This document shows positions 16,430 through 26,574 of a stretch of DNA of 64,000 nucleotides, piece after piece. The first letter of the stretch is position 1, and each line of letters begins with the position of its first letter. The DNA comes from Bradyrhizobium jicamae. GTDB taxonomy: Bacteria > Pseudomonadota > Alphaproteobacteria > Rhizobiales > Xanthobacteraceae. The DNA is taken from positions 1-64,000 of the forward strand of contig NZ_JAFCJX010000019.1 in assembly GCF_018130695.1 (NCBI RefSeq), written 5' to 3'. The notes beneath the pieces were generated by a model. It was not told the DNA's origin, ran no database searches, and was given only the letters and a program-made list of their open reading frames with translations. A program made the position numbers and the translations under genes.

Positions 16430-16827
16430 CTACACTTAATGGCATCTCTGGCGATCCGTTCCCTATGGGCCGTGGAAAGCCAGACCAAGCGAAGCGTTTC
16501 AAACCGCGCTTGCATATCCATGCATGGCGTGTTCCCTCTGAGGAACAGCGTGTTTACTTACGTTGAGTTGGGCAGGGAAAAACCGGCGAGCAGGAGGCCA
16601 CCGGATGGGCTCTCTGTCGGCCGAATTTTCCACCGACGAGGATCTTCCTTGCCGCGTCGCTGAGGGAAAGGAAGTTGATTGGCGGCGGGATTCAATCAGC
16701 TCACGCGGTCGCATCTTTGTTCGAACTGACGTAGCTTGCTCGTTCGCAACGATCTGGCGAAACTGATTTGTTACAGCGCGCGGTCTGGCTAAGCTTTAAC
16801 ATGTGTCAAGGTCGGAGGAGTTAAACG
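16430..16827. other. Intergenic stretch before the sugar isomerase gene
   Basis: About 400 bases with no supported gene. Short open frames on both strands lack ribosome sites and family features. The last 30 bases carry the GGAGGAG ribosome site of the next gene. Confidence 0.4.
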
Positions 16828-17882
16828 ATGCGAACGATCAAGGGGCCGGCAATTTTCCTCGCGCAGTTTGCCGGCGACACTGCGCCTTTCAATTCATTGG
16901 AGTGCATCTGCGGATGGGCCGCCTCTCTCGGTTACCTCGGCATACAAATCCCGAGCTGGGATGGCCGGCTTATCGACCTCAAGAAAGCATCGGAGTCACA
17001 GGACTACGCCGATGAAGTCAAAGGCGTCGCAGGCCGGCACGGCCTTGCGATCACCGAACTCTCGACACATCTCCAGGGCCAGCTTGTCGCCGTTCATCCG
17101 GCCTATGATGCAATCTTCGATGGGTTCGCCCAAGCTGAGGTGCGCGGCAAGTCGAAGGCGCGCACGGAATGGGCAGTCGATCAGGTCAAGCGCGCCGTCG
17201 TAGCCTCCAGGCGTCTCGGCCTGTCGGTGCAGGCGACCTTTTCGGGTGCGCTCGCCTGGCCATATGTCTATCCCTGGCCGCAGCGGCCGCCTGGCCTCAT
17301 CGAGGGTGCGTTCGACGAACTCGCGAAGCGCTGGCAGCCTATTCTTGATTATGCCGACGAGCACGGCGTTGATCTCGCTTATGAGATCCACCCGGGCGAG
17401 GATCTGCACGACGGCATTTCCTATGAGATGTTTCTCGATCGAGTGAAGAATCATGCGCGCGCGAACCTGCTCTACGACCCTTCGCATTTCGTGCTGCAGC
17501 AACTCGACTATCTCGACTACATCGACATTTATCACGACCGCATCAAGGCGTTTCACGTCAAGGACGCCGAGTTCAACCCGACCGGCCGCCAGGGCGTGTA
17601 TGGCGGATTCCAAAGTTGGATCGATCGTGCCGGCCGCTTCCGTTCTCCAGGTGATGGTCAAGTTGATTTCGGCGCTATCTTCTCAAAGTGACGCAATATG
17701 ATTACGAAAGTTGGGCGGTGCTGGAATGGGAATGTGCGCTGAAGCATCCTGAGCAAGGTGCGCGCGAGGGCGCCGAGTTCATCAAGAATCACATCATTCG
17801 AGTCACCGAGAAAGCCTTCGACGATTTCGCGGGCTCCGGCACCGACGATATGATGATCCGTAAGATGATCGGCATCTCCTGA
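16828..17882 (+). pseudogene. Sugar phosphate isomerase/epimerase (xylose-isomerase-like TIM barrel), frameshifted
   Basis: The frame from ATG 16828 (GGAGGAG upstream) encodes a TIM barrel typical of the AP-endonuclease-2/IolE family. Visible metal-site segments are YEIHPGEDLHDG, LLYDPSHFV and IKAFHVKDAEFNP. It ends early at 17691 after FGAIFSK. The missing end, LTQYDYESWAVLEWECALKH..., continues in the next frame to 17882. Restoring one base (AAG-C-TGACG, near 17687) would give a continuous protein of about 351 residues. The break is either a real mutation or a sequence error. These enzymes work with Gfo/Idh/MocA oxidoreductases in inositol or sugar catabolism, and such a gene follows 16 bases later. 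Confidence 0.85.
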
Positions 17883-17898
17883 GTGAGGGAGGGGAGAC

Positions 17899-19074
17899 AT
17901 GGCTATCGAGGCACGCAACGACGCCAGTGTGGACCGTCGTATTCGGCTCGGCATGGTCGGCGGCGGGCAGGGCGCCTTTATCGGCGCCGTCCACCGCATC
18001 GCGGCCCGCATTGACGACCAATTCGAACTCGTCGCCGGCGCGCTTGCCTCGGATCCGGCCCGGGCGGAAGCATCGGCGAAAGAGCTCGGGATCGCCGAGG
18101 AACGTGCCTATGGTTCGTTCGAGTTGATGGCAAAAGGGGAAGCGGCGCGTGCGGATGGGATCGAGGTCGTCTCGATCGTGACGCCGAACCATTTGCATAG
18201 CGCCGTCGCGAAAGTCTTCCTGGAGGCCGGCATCCATGTCATCTGCGACAAGCCGCTGGCGACGAGCGTTGTCGAGGCCGAGGAGCTGAAGGCGTTGGTC
18301 GAGAAGACCGGCAAGATCTTCGCGGTCACCTACAACTACACGGGCTATCCTTTGGTGCGGCAGGCCCGCGCAATGATCGCGAATGGCGATCTCGGCGAGA
18401 TCCGGGTCGTGCAGGTCGAATATCTGCAGGATTGGCTGACCGAGCGGCTGGAGGCAAGCGGCCACAAGCAGGCGGCATGGCGCACCGACCCAACGCGGTC
18501 CGGCGCCGGCGGGTGCATCGGCGACATCGGCACCCACGCCTATCATCTGGCCTGTTTTGTCAGCGGGCTCGAGCTCGACCAGCTTCTCGCTGAGCTTTCC
18601 ACCTTCGTCGAGGGACGCCGTCTCGATGACGACGTGCAGATCCTCCTGAAGTGGAAAGGCGGCGCCAAAGGCATGCTGTGGGCGAGCCAGGTTGCGGTCG
18701 GCAATGAGAATGGCCTGAAGCTGCGCGTCTACGGCACCAGTGGCGGCCTCGAATGGGCGCAAGAAAATCCCAATCAACTCTGGTTCACGCCTTACGGACA
18801 GCCCAGGCAGCTTCTGACCCGTGGTGGTGCCGCAGTTGGGCTGGCGGCAAGCCGCGTCACCCGCGTGCCTTCCGGCCACCCGGAAGGTTACCTCGAAGGT
18901 TTCGCAACCATCTATGCCGAGGCAGCACGTGCCATCCGTGCCGCGCGCGCAGGAAGCAAACCAGATCCTGAGGTGATCTTCCCGACAGTCGAGGATGGTC
19001 TCGCCGGCATGAGGTTCATCGAGGCTGCAGTGAAGTCGTCCGCAGGCTCTGGTGCTTGGGTTCGCGTGAGATGA
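17899..19074 (+). CDS. Gfo/Idh/MocA-family NAD(P)-dependent oxidoreductase
   Basis: The 391-residue protein has an N-terminal Rossmann fold (RIRLGMVGGGQGAFIG, residues 15-30) with IVTPNHLHSAV and the family motif CDKPLATS. The C-terminal domain carries GGCIGDIGTHAYHLACFVSG, whose aspartate and histidine act in catalysis. The family oxidises or reduces sugars, inositols or their derivatives in the cytoplasm. The preceding frameshifted isomerase is the expected partner. No transporter or regulator is adjacent, so the substrate cannot be named. AGGGAGGGGAGAC precedes the ATG. Confidence 0.9.
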   Translation: MAIEARNDASVDRRIRLGMVGGGQGAFIGAVHRIAARIDDQFELVAGALASDPARAEASAKELGIAEERAYGSFELMAKGEAARADGIEVVSIVTPNHLHSAVAKVFLEAGIHVICDKPLATSVVEAEELKALVEKTGKIFAVTYNYTGYPLVRQARAMIANGDLGEIRVVQVEYLQDWLTERLEASGHKQAAWRTDPTRSGAGGCIGDIGTHAYHLACFVSGLELDQLLAELSTFVEGRRLDDDVQILLKWKGGAKGMLWASQVAVGNENGLKLRVYGTSGGLEWAQENPNQLWFTPYGQPRQLLTRGGAAVGLAASRVTRVPSGHPEGYLEGFATIYAEAARAIRAARAGSKPDPEVIFPTVEDGLAGMRFIEAAVKSSAGSGAWVRVR

Positions 19075-19243
19075 TTCCTAGCGACTGTTTCTGACAATCA
19101 TGATGATACGGGAGAGGTGTGAAGTGGCTTGAAGCGCAACTAGGGCGCCGACCAATCAGCCGCCGGGGATGTCCGCTTCGCTCCGATACCGACTGTCTTT
19201 GTGCGTCTGCAGCAAATGTGGCGGCTATGGCGAAGGAGCGTTT

Positions 19244-20752
19244 TTATCCCGCGAGTTGTTTAAGCGGGACGCTTAAAGTCAATTTCAGACCATTCCTCCG
19301 CCAATCGTGCTCTATTTTGCCTCTCAGCTCGGAAGTTACGCTTCGCTCGGTAAGAATCGTACCGAAACCCCTTGACTGCGGCCTCGCTTCGATGATGGGG
19401 CCGCCGATTTCATCCCACTCAAGATGAAAATCATCTTGATTGGCGTCCCACGTGACGTGAATTGATCCATTCGGCAGGGAGAGAGCTCCGTACTTTACGG
19501 CATTCGTCGCCGTCTCATGCAGCGCGAGAGCAAGTCCTGTCACGGACTTCGCCCCAACAGGCACTTTGGGTCCGCTCACGATAATGCGGTTGGGCGAGCC
19601 ATCTTCATAGGGCTGCAACACCGTGCGTACGAGCGCGTCCACGGTGGTACGCTCACTTTCGTGTTCGGTGCCCATGATGCCGGGGCGAATAAGATCCTTC
19701 GCCCGCAGAAGCGCATCCATGCGGCCACGAAGTGCCTGAGCCATCTCCTGAGGAGTACGGGCAGACCGCGCGCTCAGGCTGATCAATGAATGGAAATTGG
19801 CAAAGATATTCTTTACCCGATGGTCTGCTTCCCGTGCCAGCAGCCGCTGACGCTCTTGCGCATTTTTTTGACTGGTTACGTCCACCACTACGCCGACGAA
19901 GCGATCAGGCTTGCCATCCCTGTCATAAAGGCACTCGCCGCGGGCTTCGACCCACCGGACATCTCCACCCTTTTTCATCACCCGGTATTCCTGCACATAT
20001 CGTTCCCGGTTCTTCACGGCGTGATCGACAGCTTTGGCGATCCGCTCAACATCCTCCGGATAGAGGCCCGCAAGATACTCCGCCAAGGGGGCGCCCTTTA
20101 CTCCTTTTTCGGCATCGACCGAGAACATCTCTGCAAAGCGGGCATCGGAATAGAAAGTGTCAGACTGGACATGCCAATCGAATGTCCCCACCATTCCGGC
20201 CGCACTCAGGGCCAGGGTCAGTCGTTCTTGCGCCTTGGCTAGTTCGGCCTGTGCGACAACCCGTTCCGTCGTCTCGCTCACGATGCACAGAACACCGCCT
20301 ATTTCACCCGTGTCGCTGCGGACCGGGGAGTAGGAGATGTCAAAATAGACGTTCTCTGGGTAGCCATGTCGCTCGATGTAAAACGGACGATCCTTGGCGG
20401 ATACCGTTTCGCCCGTCTCAAGAACACGCCGCAGCAGCGGTTCCAGGTCATCCCACAGCTCGGTCCAACTTTCCCGGGCCGGCCGGCCGAGAGCCTTTGG
20501 ATGCTTGTCGCCGATAGTGGGCGCATAGGCATCGTTGTACAGAGCAATAAACTCCGCTCCCCAGAACAGGACAATCTGTGCGTCGGCGGGAAGCATGAGG
20601 GTGACAGCGGACTTCAGGTGTTGAGGCCAGTCGGCGATCGGGCCCAAGTGTGTCGTGGACCAATCACGTGCGCGCATAAGCGAGGCCAATTCGCCGCTCG
20701 TGGGAGGAAACGCGCTTTTACCTTCGCCGGGACGATCGGGATTGTTACCCAT
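19244..20752 (-). CDS. PAS-PAS HWE-family sensor histidine kinase
   Basis: The product is about 502 residues from ATG 20752. The first PAS region (about 55-165) begins DWPQHLKSAVTLMLPADAQI, followed by a second PAS with PAC (about 178-295, EYRVMKKGGDVRWVEARGE). The HWE kinase core has EADHRVKNIFANF with the phospho-acceptor near His311, the N-box HETATNAVKYGAL, and the WxExG-type WDEIGGPI region. No membrane helix is present. The first PAS is of the kind often found in blue-light or redox sensing kinases, but no LOV cysteine motif is obvious. No partner regulator is adjacent. No ribosome site is clear, and upstream starts up to 20857 are possible but not supported. Confidence 0.87.
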   Translation of the reverse strand: MGNNPDRPGEGKSAFPPTSGELASLMRARDWSTTHLGPIADWPQHLKSAVTLMLPADAQIVLFWGAEFIALYNDAYAPTIGDKHPKALGRPARESWTELWDDLEPLLRRVLETGETVSAKDRPFYIERHGYPENVYFDISYSPVRSDTGEIGGVLCIVSETTERVVAQAELAKAQERLTLALSAAGMVGTFDWHVQSDTFYSDARFAEMFSVDAEKGVKGAPLAEYLAGLYPEDVERIAKAVDHAVKNRERYVQEYRVMKKGGDVRWVEARGECLYDRDGKPDRFVGVVVDVTSQKNAQERQRLLAREADHRVKNIFANFHSLISLSARSARTPQEMAQALRGRMDALLRAKDLIRPGIMGTEHESERTTVDALVRTVLQPYEDGSPNRIIVSGPKVPVGAKSVTGLALALHETATNAVKYGALSLPNGSIHVTWDANQDDFHLEWDEIGGPIIEARPQSRGFGTILTERSVTSELRGKIEHDWRRNGLKLTLSVPLKQLAG

Positions 20753-20955
20753 AATCGCACGCAACCCGATTTTGCGCGTTGATGCAACATCCAAGGTGGT
20801 CGCTAGGCTTTCGACACCGCCAACATTGCAGCAGACGGCCCGCTCGATAGGAACCAACCCGAAGGCTTGCTGTTAGATGCGGTTGTCGTCAGGGTTTTTG
20901 AAGCGAGGATTGCTGAGGGTGTTTCGGCGAAAGGTGGCCGCCAAGGGTTCTAGCC

Positions 20956-22848
20956 ATGTCTAGTGGGGCAGACAGTCCGGTTTCTGCAGTGCAGCGAAAA
21001 TCATACCCCGACGAGATCGGAGAGCCTGAGCCAGTTGTGCTGTCGACGGTCCTGGCGGGCTCGCCCGACGCGATTTGGTGCTGGCGCGCAGATGGCAGGA
21101 TTACACAGTGGAATCCCGCGGCAGAACGCCTCTTCGGCTATGCCGCCGATGAGATCATCGGACACTCCCTACTGGATTTAATTCCGCACCAGAAGCGATC
21201 CGCCGCCGAAGATGTCATCGACAGCGTAAGTGCTGGTGCAAGCTACGGCCAATTTGAAACTATCAGGGTGGGCAAGGATGGCACGCTGGTCGCTGTGGAG
21301 CTGACAGTTTCGCCTTTACGTGACCAGAAGGGCGCGATCATAGGGGGAGCGACGTTTTGCCGAGACATCCGCGAACGAAAGGGCGTTGCAGATTCTCTGT
21401 CACGGACTATCCGCGAGCTCGGAACGCTCTTTCACCTGACCGAGCGGCTCCAAGCTGCGAAATCCGCACAAGAGGTTTATGAGGCGGCGCTGGAGGCGAT
21501 CACCGAAGCGCTTGGGTGCGAGCGCGCATCAATACTTTTGTTTGATTCGGCTTCCGTCATGCGCTTCGTCGCATGGAAGGATATCAGCGAACAATACCGC
21601 AAAGCCGTAGATGGTCACTCGCCATGGACACCGGACACGAGCGACGCGGTCCCGATCTTCGTCGCCGACATCCGGGATACGAATGAACCTGAAGCCTTGA
21701 AGAAAGTCATCGAGAACGAAGGCATTCGCGGCCTTGCGTTCATTCCTCTTGTCGTCAGCGGGCATGTCGTCGGCAAGTTCATGACCTACTATAGGCAGCC
21801 TCATAAATTCAGCGAGCGAGAAGCTGGGTAGATTGGGGCGTTCGGCGACGCCACTCGCGAACGCCGCTACTACGAGATGAAGTACAACACCCTTCGGAAC
21901 GCGAAAGGGGACCGGATTGGAGCTTACCAGTTCGTCTACGATGTCACCGAACGACTCCGTGAGCAGGAGCGGCTGGCAAGAGCAGAGGAGACACTCCGTC
22001 AAGGTCAAAAAATGGAGGCGATGGGCCAGCTTACTGGTGGCGTCGCCCACGATTTCAATAACCTATTGACGCCAATCGTCGGCGCGCTGGATGCCTTGCA
22101 ACGCAGAGGAACGGGCGGGGAGCGCGAGCAACGGTTGATCGCCGGGGCGATGCAGTCGGCAGAACGAGCCAAGACGCTGGTGCAGCGGTTGCTCGCATTC
22201 GCCCGACGTCAACCACTCCAGGTCAGGCCGGCTGACGTGGGGGAACTGGTTCGGGGAATGGGCGAGTTGATCGCGAGCACGTCCGGTCCCCAGATCAAGG
22301 TTTCGATCGACATCGAGCAGGAATTACCGGCGGCAAAGGTCGATGAGAACCAGCTAGAGATGGCTCTCCTCAACCTCGCGGTCAATGCGCGTGACGCCAT
22401 GCCTAGCGGCGGAACGTTGCGCATTACTGCGGACGCCCAAGCCGTTAATCCGGGATATCGCGCCAACTTGAATGCGGGTCGCTATGTCAGAATATCTGTC
22501 GGAACGGCGCTTCTTGTTGACGATGAGGACCTCGTGCGCGCAACAGCCGCGGACATGCTGACAGAACTTGGATACGCCGTTCTGGAAGCTGCTTCGGCGG
22601 AAGAGGCAATTCGGTTGATCGGCGACGGCCTCAAACCCCAATTGCTTATTACCGACCATCTGATGACAGGAATGAACGGCGCAGACTTGGCGCGATTGGT
22701 TCGTTCGGAGCTGCCGGGAACGCAGGTGCTGCTCGTGTCGGGTTACGCCGAAAGTGAGGGCATTGCGGCCGATCTTCCACGAATGGTCAAGCCATTCAAC
22801 AGCAACGAACTCGCTGCAAAGTTGGCCAGCCTATCGAGCGGTGAATGA
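20956..22848 (+). pseudogene. Hybrid PAS-GAF histidine kinase with amber codon and deleted ATPase core
   Basis: One reading frame runs through the whole interval with a single TAG at 21829. Before it are a PAS domain (about residues 28-145, NPAAERLFGYAADEIIGHSL) and a GAF domain cut short after HKFSEREAG. After it are the tail of another PAS (YEMKYNTLRNAKGDRIGAYQ) and the HisKA box GGVAHDFNNLLTPI. The ATPase N-box LLNLAVNARDAMPSGGTL is present, but the sequence then jumps from YVRISV straight to the receiver domain (GTALLVDDEDLVRA). The D-x-G-x-G and G-x-G motifs that bind ATP, about 80 residues in intact relatives, are missing. The protein could not phosphorylate itself. The receiver domain is complete (phospho-Asp in LLITDHLMTG). 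Confidence 0.85.
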
Positions 22849-23330
22849 GATACAAGGGGTGGCGGTGATCCAAAACAGAACGTAAAAGGGGTCGCTTCCG
22901 AATTTGCGGCGATGCCAATCGCTTCCCGGGAGCATAGAAAGGCCTCCACCGTGTTATCTGCAGAGGCCCTGCAGTTTGGATGCGTGAAGTTGATGGTGGG
23001 CAGGTGTCACGCCAAGCCGTGTACTTCTGCTTGATGCTGGCTGTACTGAGCTTTGCCTATGACTGACCAAATGCTCTATGACTGACCAAATGTGCCAGCA
23101 AGATTGGCTTTGCGGACAGGTGCGATCCCAAGGTTTCATCATCCTAAAACTACACGTTGAGATTTGTCAATTTTTCCAGCGCAATGCAACCTAGGCTAGA
23201 CTAGGCCCACCCAGGTCTGGCAGGCGTGGTCCAGTTGGATGAGCAGCAACCGTCGCATACCGTTCACTCGCTCAGGGACAGAGCCGTTGATGAGGAAGAT
23301 GCGCGGCTGATCGCGACGATATCGACGACT
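22849..23330. other. Intergenic stretch with a 17-bp tandem repeat
   Basis: The region lies between converging genes and holds no supported gene. It contains two copies of ctatgactgaccaaatg at 23057-23073 and 23076-23092, two bases apart. A short palindrome CCTAG-GCTAGA-CTAGG lies near 23190. No clear terminator is visible. Confidence 0.5.
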
Positions 23331-25313
23331 CTAGCTACCTCCCCGCAGCCCTTTTCTTATCGTGGCGGCAATTGTCCCGCGGATGCTCGCGGTGCTGGCA
23401 ACGTTGCCGTCGAGAAGACCGAACAGCCGAACCGCGAGTGCCTTGCGCTGGGCCGCATTTGGCCGAAGGCGCAACCCAATGGTGAGCTTATTGTAATCCG
23501 AAATCTCCGCGCCAATCCAACCCAGCGAATTGAGATGAAGCCACACGGGGCCGGGCACCAGACCGGACGGCCGGCTTTCGGCGACTTGGCAGCACACCTG
23601 GGCGCTCGACATCGATAACGCCGTCAGCAGACCAGGAACGACCTTGTCACCCGATGCCAGGTGCGTTGCCTCGTCGACGTCAAACAAGATCTCACCGCGC
23701 CCCGGCTCGAAGCAGACCAGAAACGCGATGAAGGCGATCACCATGGCGACGCCGGCCCAGAGCAGGTTGAAATAATCGAGCGGCGAAATCTCGCTGGCGC
23801 CAGATGGCGATACAAATGCCCAGATGATGCTGGCCGCGGAGCCGAACGAGATGAAGCCGAACAGCGCCGCGAATTTCCATTGGGTCGTTGGCTCTGAGCG
23901 GTCGCCACCCTTGTTGGTGATCTTGAACGGCCGGCCGAATGGCTTTACGGCGGCGCTGATCAGCGTGGCGGAAATCGCGAAGGCGGCAATGGCGTGGGTC
24001 GCTTCCATGAAGAGCGGGAGGGTGCGCGACCTCGAGGCCCAAGCCATGTAGATCATCTGGCCGAGCAGCGCTGGCACGCCGTAGCGCAGGAATGAGAGAT
24101 AGTCGGCCTCGAAGGCAGGGATGTCCGCAAACCAATAGACGGAGGGGGCCACCAGCAGCATGACCAAGAATGGCTTGCACAGCCAGTTCAGGATGCCATG
24201 CAGATATTGCCATCGCTGGATCAGCGAGAATCCGCGGCCAAGGAGCGGCCCATCGCGAAGCAGCGCGAGCTGGACCGTTCCGAGGCACCAGCGGGCTCTT
24301 TGCGTGACGTATTCGGGCAAACCCTCGGCGGCGAGGCCAGCGCTCAGCCGCTCGTTCAGCCACCAGGTCTCGTAGCCCTTCGCCAGCAGGGCGTAGGTCA
24401 GATGGATATCTTCCGTGACCGTCTGGTCGGGAAATCCACCGATCTCGATCAAGCGATCGCGGCGAACGACAAAGGCCGTGCCGACGCAGAACGCGCATCC
24501 CCATGCATCCTTGGCCGGCTGAAAGATATCGAAGAAGAAGCGCTGATCGTCGACCCAACTTTGCGTGGCCGTCAGATTATGCTGGATGGGATCAGGGTTG
24601 TGGTAGAACTGCGGGGTCTGCACCACAGCGACCTGCGGGCTGGCAAGCAGGGCGACCGTGCGGCGCAGGAAATTCGGACGCGGCGCGAAATCCGCATCCA
24701 GCACCATGATGACCGGAGCGTTGGTCCGCGCAGCGGTGACTGCAAGAGCATTGTTAAGATTACCTGCCTTGGCGTGTTCATTGCTGGCCCGCGTGATGTA
24801 GCACGCACCCGCATCTTCACAATATTCGCGCAGCCATCCGCGCCTTGTATCATCGAGGACCCAGACGGTGAAATTGGGATAGTCCAGCGCCAGCGCCGTC
24901 AGGATGGATCTCTCCAGAATCTCGAGCGGTTCGTCATACGTGCAGATGAAGACATCGACGGCAGGGTAGATGCCCGCTTGTTCCATGACGCGCTGTGCTG
25001 CGTCGGCTTGCCCGGACCGGTCAATGCTCCGGAAGAGAATGATGATCGACATCAACGTGTAGGCGATGGCGAGCGCTTCGAGCGCAAAGAACAGATACTG
25101 CCACCACGCCTGCATCGTGAATGAAGGTGCAGGAAGGGTATCGTGCCAACGCCACACGGCGTAGGTGACGAGCAGCGCTCCGGTGGCTGTTCCCAACAGA
25201 ATCCGGTCGCCGCTGCGCGCGGGGTCGAGCAGCTGTGTTAGGACCAGCAACCCGATCAGCAGGCCGATATCGATCGATAGGATGGAGGAGATGTCAGCGG
25301 CGGATTCGAACAT
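23331..25313 (-). CDS. Cellulose-synthase-like family 2 glycosyltransferase (BcsA-like)
   Basis: This inner-membrane protein of 660 residues has about three N-terminal helices, then a GT2 domain. The catalytic series is DVFICTYDEP (about 121), VLDADFAP (about 206), TED (about 300) and QRARW (about 338). That is the D, DxD, TED, QxxRW set of processive beta-glycan synthases. Four or more helices follow, then a PilZ-like tail (about 550-640). BcsA-type enzymes polymerise UDP-glucose and export the chain; other beta-glucans are possible here because bcsB is absent. ATG 25313 overlaps the upstream stop (TGATG), so it is translationally coupled to the glycosidase-like gene. An HlyD-type gene heads the operon. 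Confidence 0.9.
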   Translation of the reverse strand: MFESAADISSILSIDIGLLIGLLVLTQLLDPARSGDRILLGTATGALLVTYAVWRWHDTLPAPSFTMQAWWQYLFFALEALAIAYTLMSIIILFRSIDRSGQADAAQRVMEQAGIYPAVDVFICTYDEPLEILERSILTALALDYPNFTVWVLDDTRRGWLREYCEDAGACYITRASNEHAKAGNLNNALAVTAARTNAPVIMVLDADFAPRPNFLRRTVALLASPQVAVVQTPQFYHNPDPIQHNLTATQSWVDDQRFFFDIFQPAKDAWGCAFCVGTAFVVRRDRLIEIGGFPDQTVTEDIHLTYALLAKGYETWWLNERLSAGLAAEGLPEYVTQRARWCLGTVQLALLRDGPLLGRGFSLIQRWQYLHGILNWLCKPFLVMLLVAPSVYWFADIPAFEADYLSFLRYGVPALLGQMIYMAWASRSRTLPLFMEATHAIAAFAISATLISAAVKPFGRPFKITNKGGDRSEPTTQWKFAALFGFISFGSAASIIWAFVSPSGASEISPLDYFNLLWAGVAMVIAFIAFLVCFEPGRGEILFDVDEATHLASGDKVVPGLLTALSMSSAQVCCQVAESRPSGLVPGPVWLHLNSLGWIGAEISDYNKLTIGLRLRPNAAQRKALAVRLFGLLDGNVASTASIRGTIAATIRKGLRGGS

Positions 25314-26551
25314 CAATCAACTCTTCTTCCCGTAAACGGATTCCACCCCACGGCCGCCAGTGTCACCCATGCGGTCGCGCCCAGATGCGGTCGCTTGAAG
25401 TAGAAGAAATCCGGTGTGGTCCTGGTTGGATCGACCGAAAGGCCCGTCGAGAGCCGCGCGGTTCGGCTCGCATTGAAAAAGCCGGATGGTGTACGGTCGG
25501 CTTCAAGCGTCGCCAGCAGCTGCCTGCATTTCATGGGATCGCCGGCGATCCGGTAGGCCAGGGCGGCCTGCGCGGTGCCTTCGATCCATACGCCGTCCCG
25601 GTCACCGTTGAAGTCGAAGCCGTCGCCGACGTTCAGGTGAGTGGCAGCAAATTCCAGGGCGGATCGCCATGTAGCCGGTCCGTCGGCAATCGCCATCCAG
25701 GGCCAGAGCTGGACGTCCAAAGCCAGCAACGCGGGATCGGCGAGGCTGCCGTCGGGCTTCGTCCCGAGGAGGAAATGATCCTCGACAAAGGCCCGCTCGA
25801 CGAAGCGCCGTGCCTGTGCTGCGGCTTCGGCGTGCTTGGCCTTGCCGGTGAGGCGATGCAGCCAGGCGGCCGCCGCGTTGATGTCGACGTTGTGTTCTGT
25901 CGATATCCAGGTGATGGGGACCGATTGCGGGTCGTAGCCGTGAAAGCCGCCACGGAATCCGGCACCCGAGGAGACGTTGGCCGTGACCCAATCCATCACA
26001 CGCTCAGCGTCCGCGAGGAAGGACGCATCGGCGGTGGCTTGATGCAGCGTCAGGAGTGCCAGAACGGTCCAGCCGGCGTTACCGGTCGAGCTGCCATCCT
26101 GCGCGGCGTCTTCAGCCCAGATATTCTGGTCCCGGTCCCACCAGCCGGGCAGTGCCGGGGATCCTTCCCCCAATGCACCGGCGCGATAGGCATTGCGCAC
26201 CCGGCCGTCGGTGAACGTGCGATCGCTCCGAACCGCGCGACTGAGGGCATTGCCGATCAGGCTTGCTCGCTCCACATCGCCGCAAGCCACCAGCGCGATC
26301 GCCGCGAGCGCGTTGTCATAGACGAATGCAGAGCTGGCCAGTGCCGCCGGCAAGTCGGTCTCGCCGTCGCCCGGTTCATAGCTGCGCAGGAACACGGCGC
26401 TGGCGCCGGCCGCCTGCGATGTCACGGCGTTCGCCAAGGCGGCGCAGTCATGTCGCGCGCCTGTGCTCGGATCGCCGTTCGAACCTCCGGCGGCGGGGCT
26501 CATCATGGCAAGCCAGATTGCGATAGCGGCAACTCGTTTTAGCGGCGGCAT
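25313..26551 (-). CDS. Periplasmic glycosidase-like protein of an exopolysaccharide operon
   Basis: The 412-residue product has a signal peptide (VAAIAIWLAMMSPAAGGS). It then shows an alpha/alpha barrel-like repeat pattern with SSAFVYDNALAAIALVACGD, WWDRDQNIWAEDA, STEHNVDINAAAAWLHRL and GVWIEGTAQAALAYRIA. The WEGT/WIEGTAQ and acidic residues resemble glycoside hydrolases of barrel clans, but I cannot fix the family. The start at 26551 begins the signal peptide. It lies between the membrane-fusion gene and the BcsA-like synthase. Position and export suggest trimming or processing of the polymer during secretion, as BcsZ does for cellulose (inference). Confidence 0.75.
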   Translation of the reverse strand: MPPLKRVAAIAIWLAMMSPAAGGSNGDPSTGARHDCAALANAVTSQAAGASAVFLRSYEPGDGETDLPAALASSAFVYDNALAAIALVACGDVERASLIGNALSRAVRSDRTFTDGRVRNAYRAGALGEGSPALPGWWDRDQNIWAEDAAQDGSSTGNAGWTVLALLTLHQATADASFLADAERVMDWVTANVSSGAGFRGGFHGYDPQSVPITWISTEHNVDINAAAAWLHRLTGKAKHAEAAAQARRFVERAFVEDHFLLGTKPDGSLADPALLALDVQLWPWMAIADGPATWRSALEFAATHLNVGDGFDFNGDRDGVWIEGTAQAALAYRIAGDPMKCRQLLATLEADRTPSGFFNASRTARLSTGLSVDPTRTTPDFFYFKRPHLGATAWVTLAAVGWNPFTGRRVD

Positions 26552-26574
26552 ACCGCGTCCTGGACAGTGCTCGG

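Noticed and set aside
23057..23092. Short tandem repeat as a CRISPR array
   Set aside because: Only two units with a two-base spacer and no cas gene in the window.
24198..26542. Long plus-strand open frames of 308 and 435 codons
   Set aside because: They run antisense through the BcsA-like and glycosidase-like genes, whose minus-strand proteins have complete motifs.
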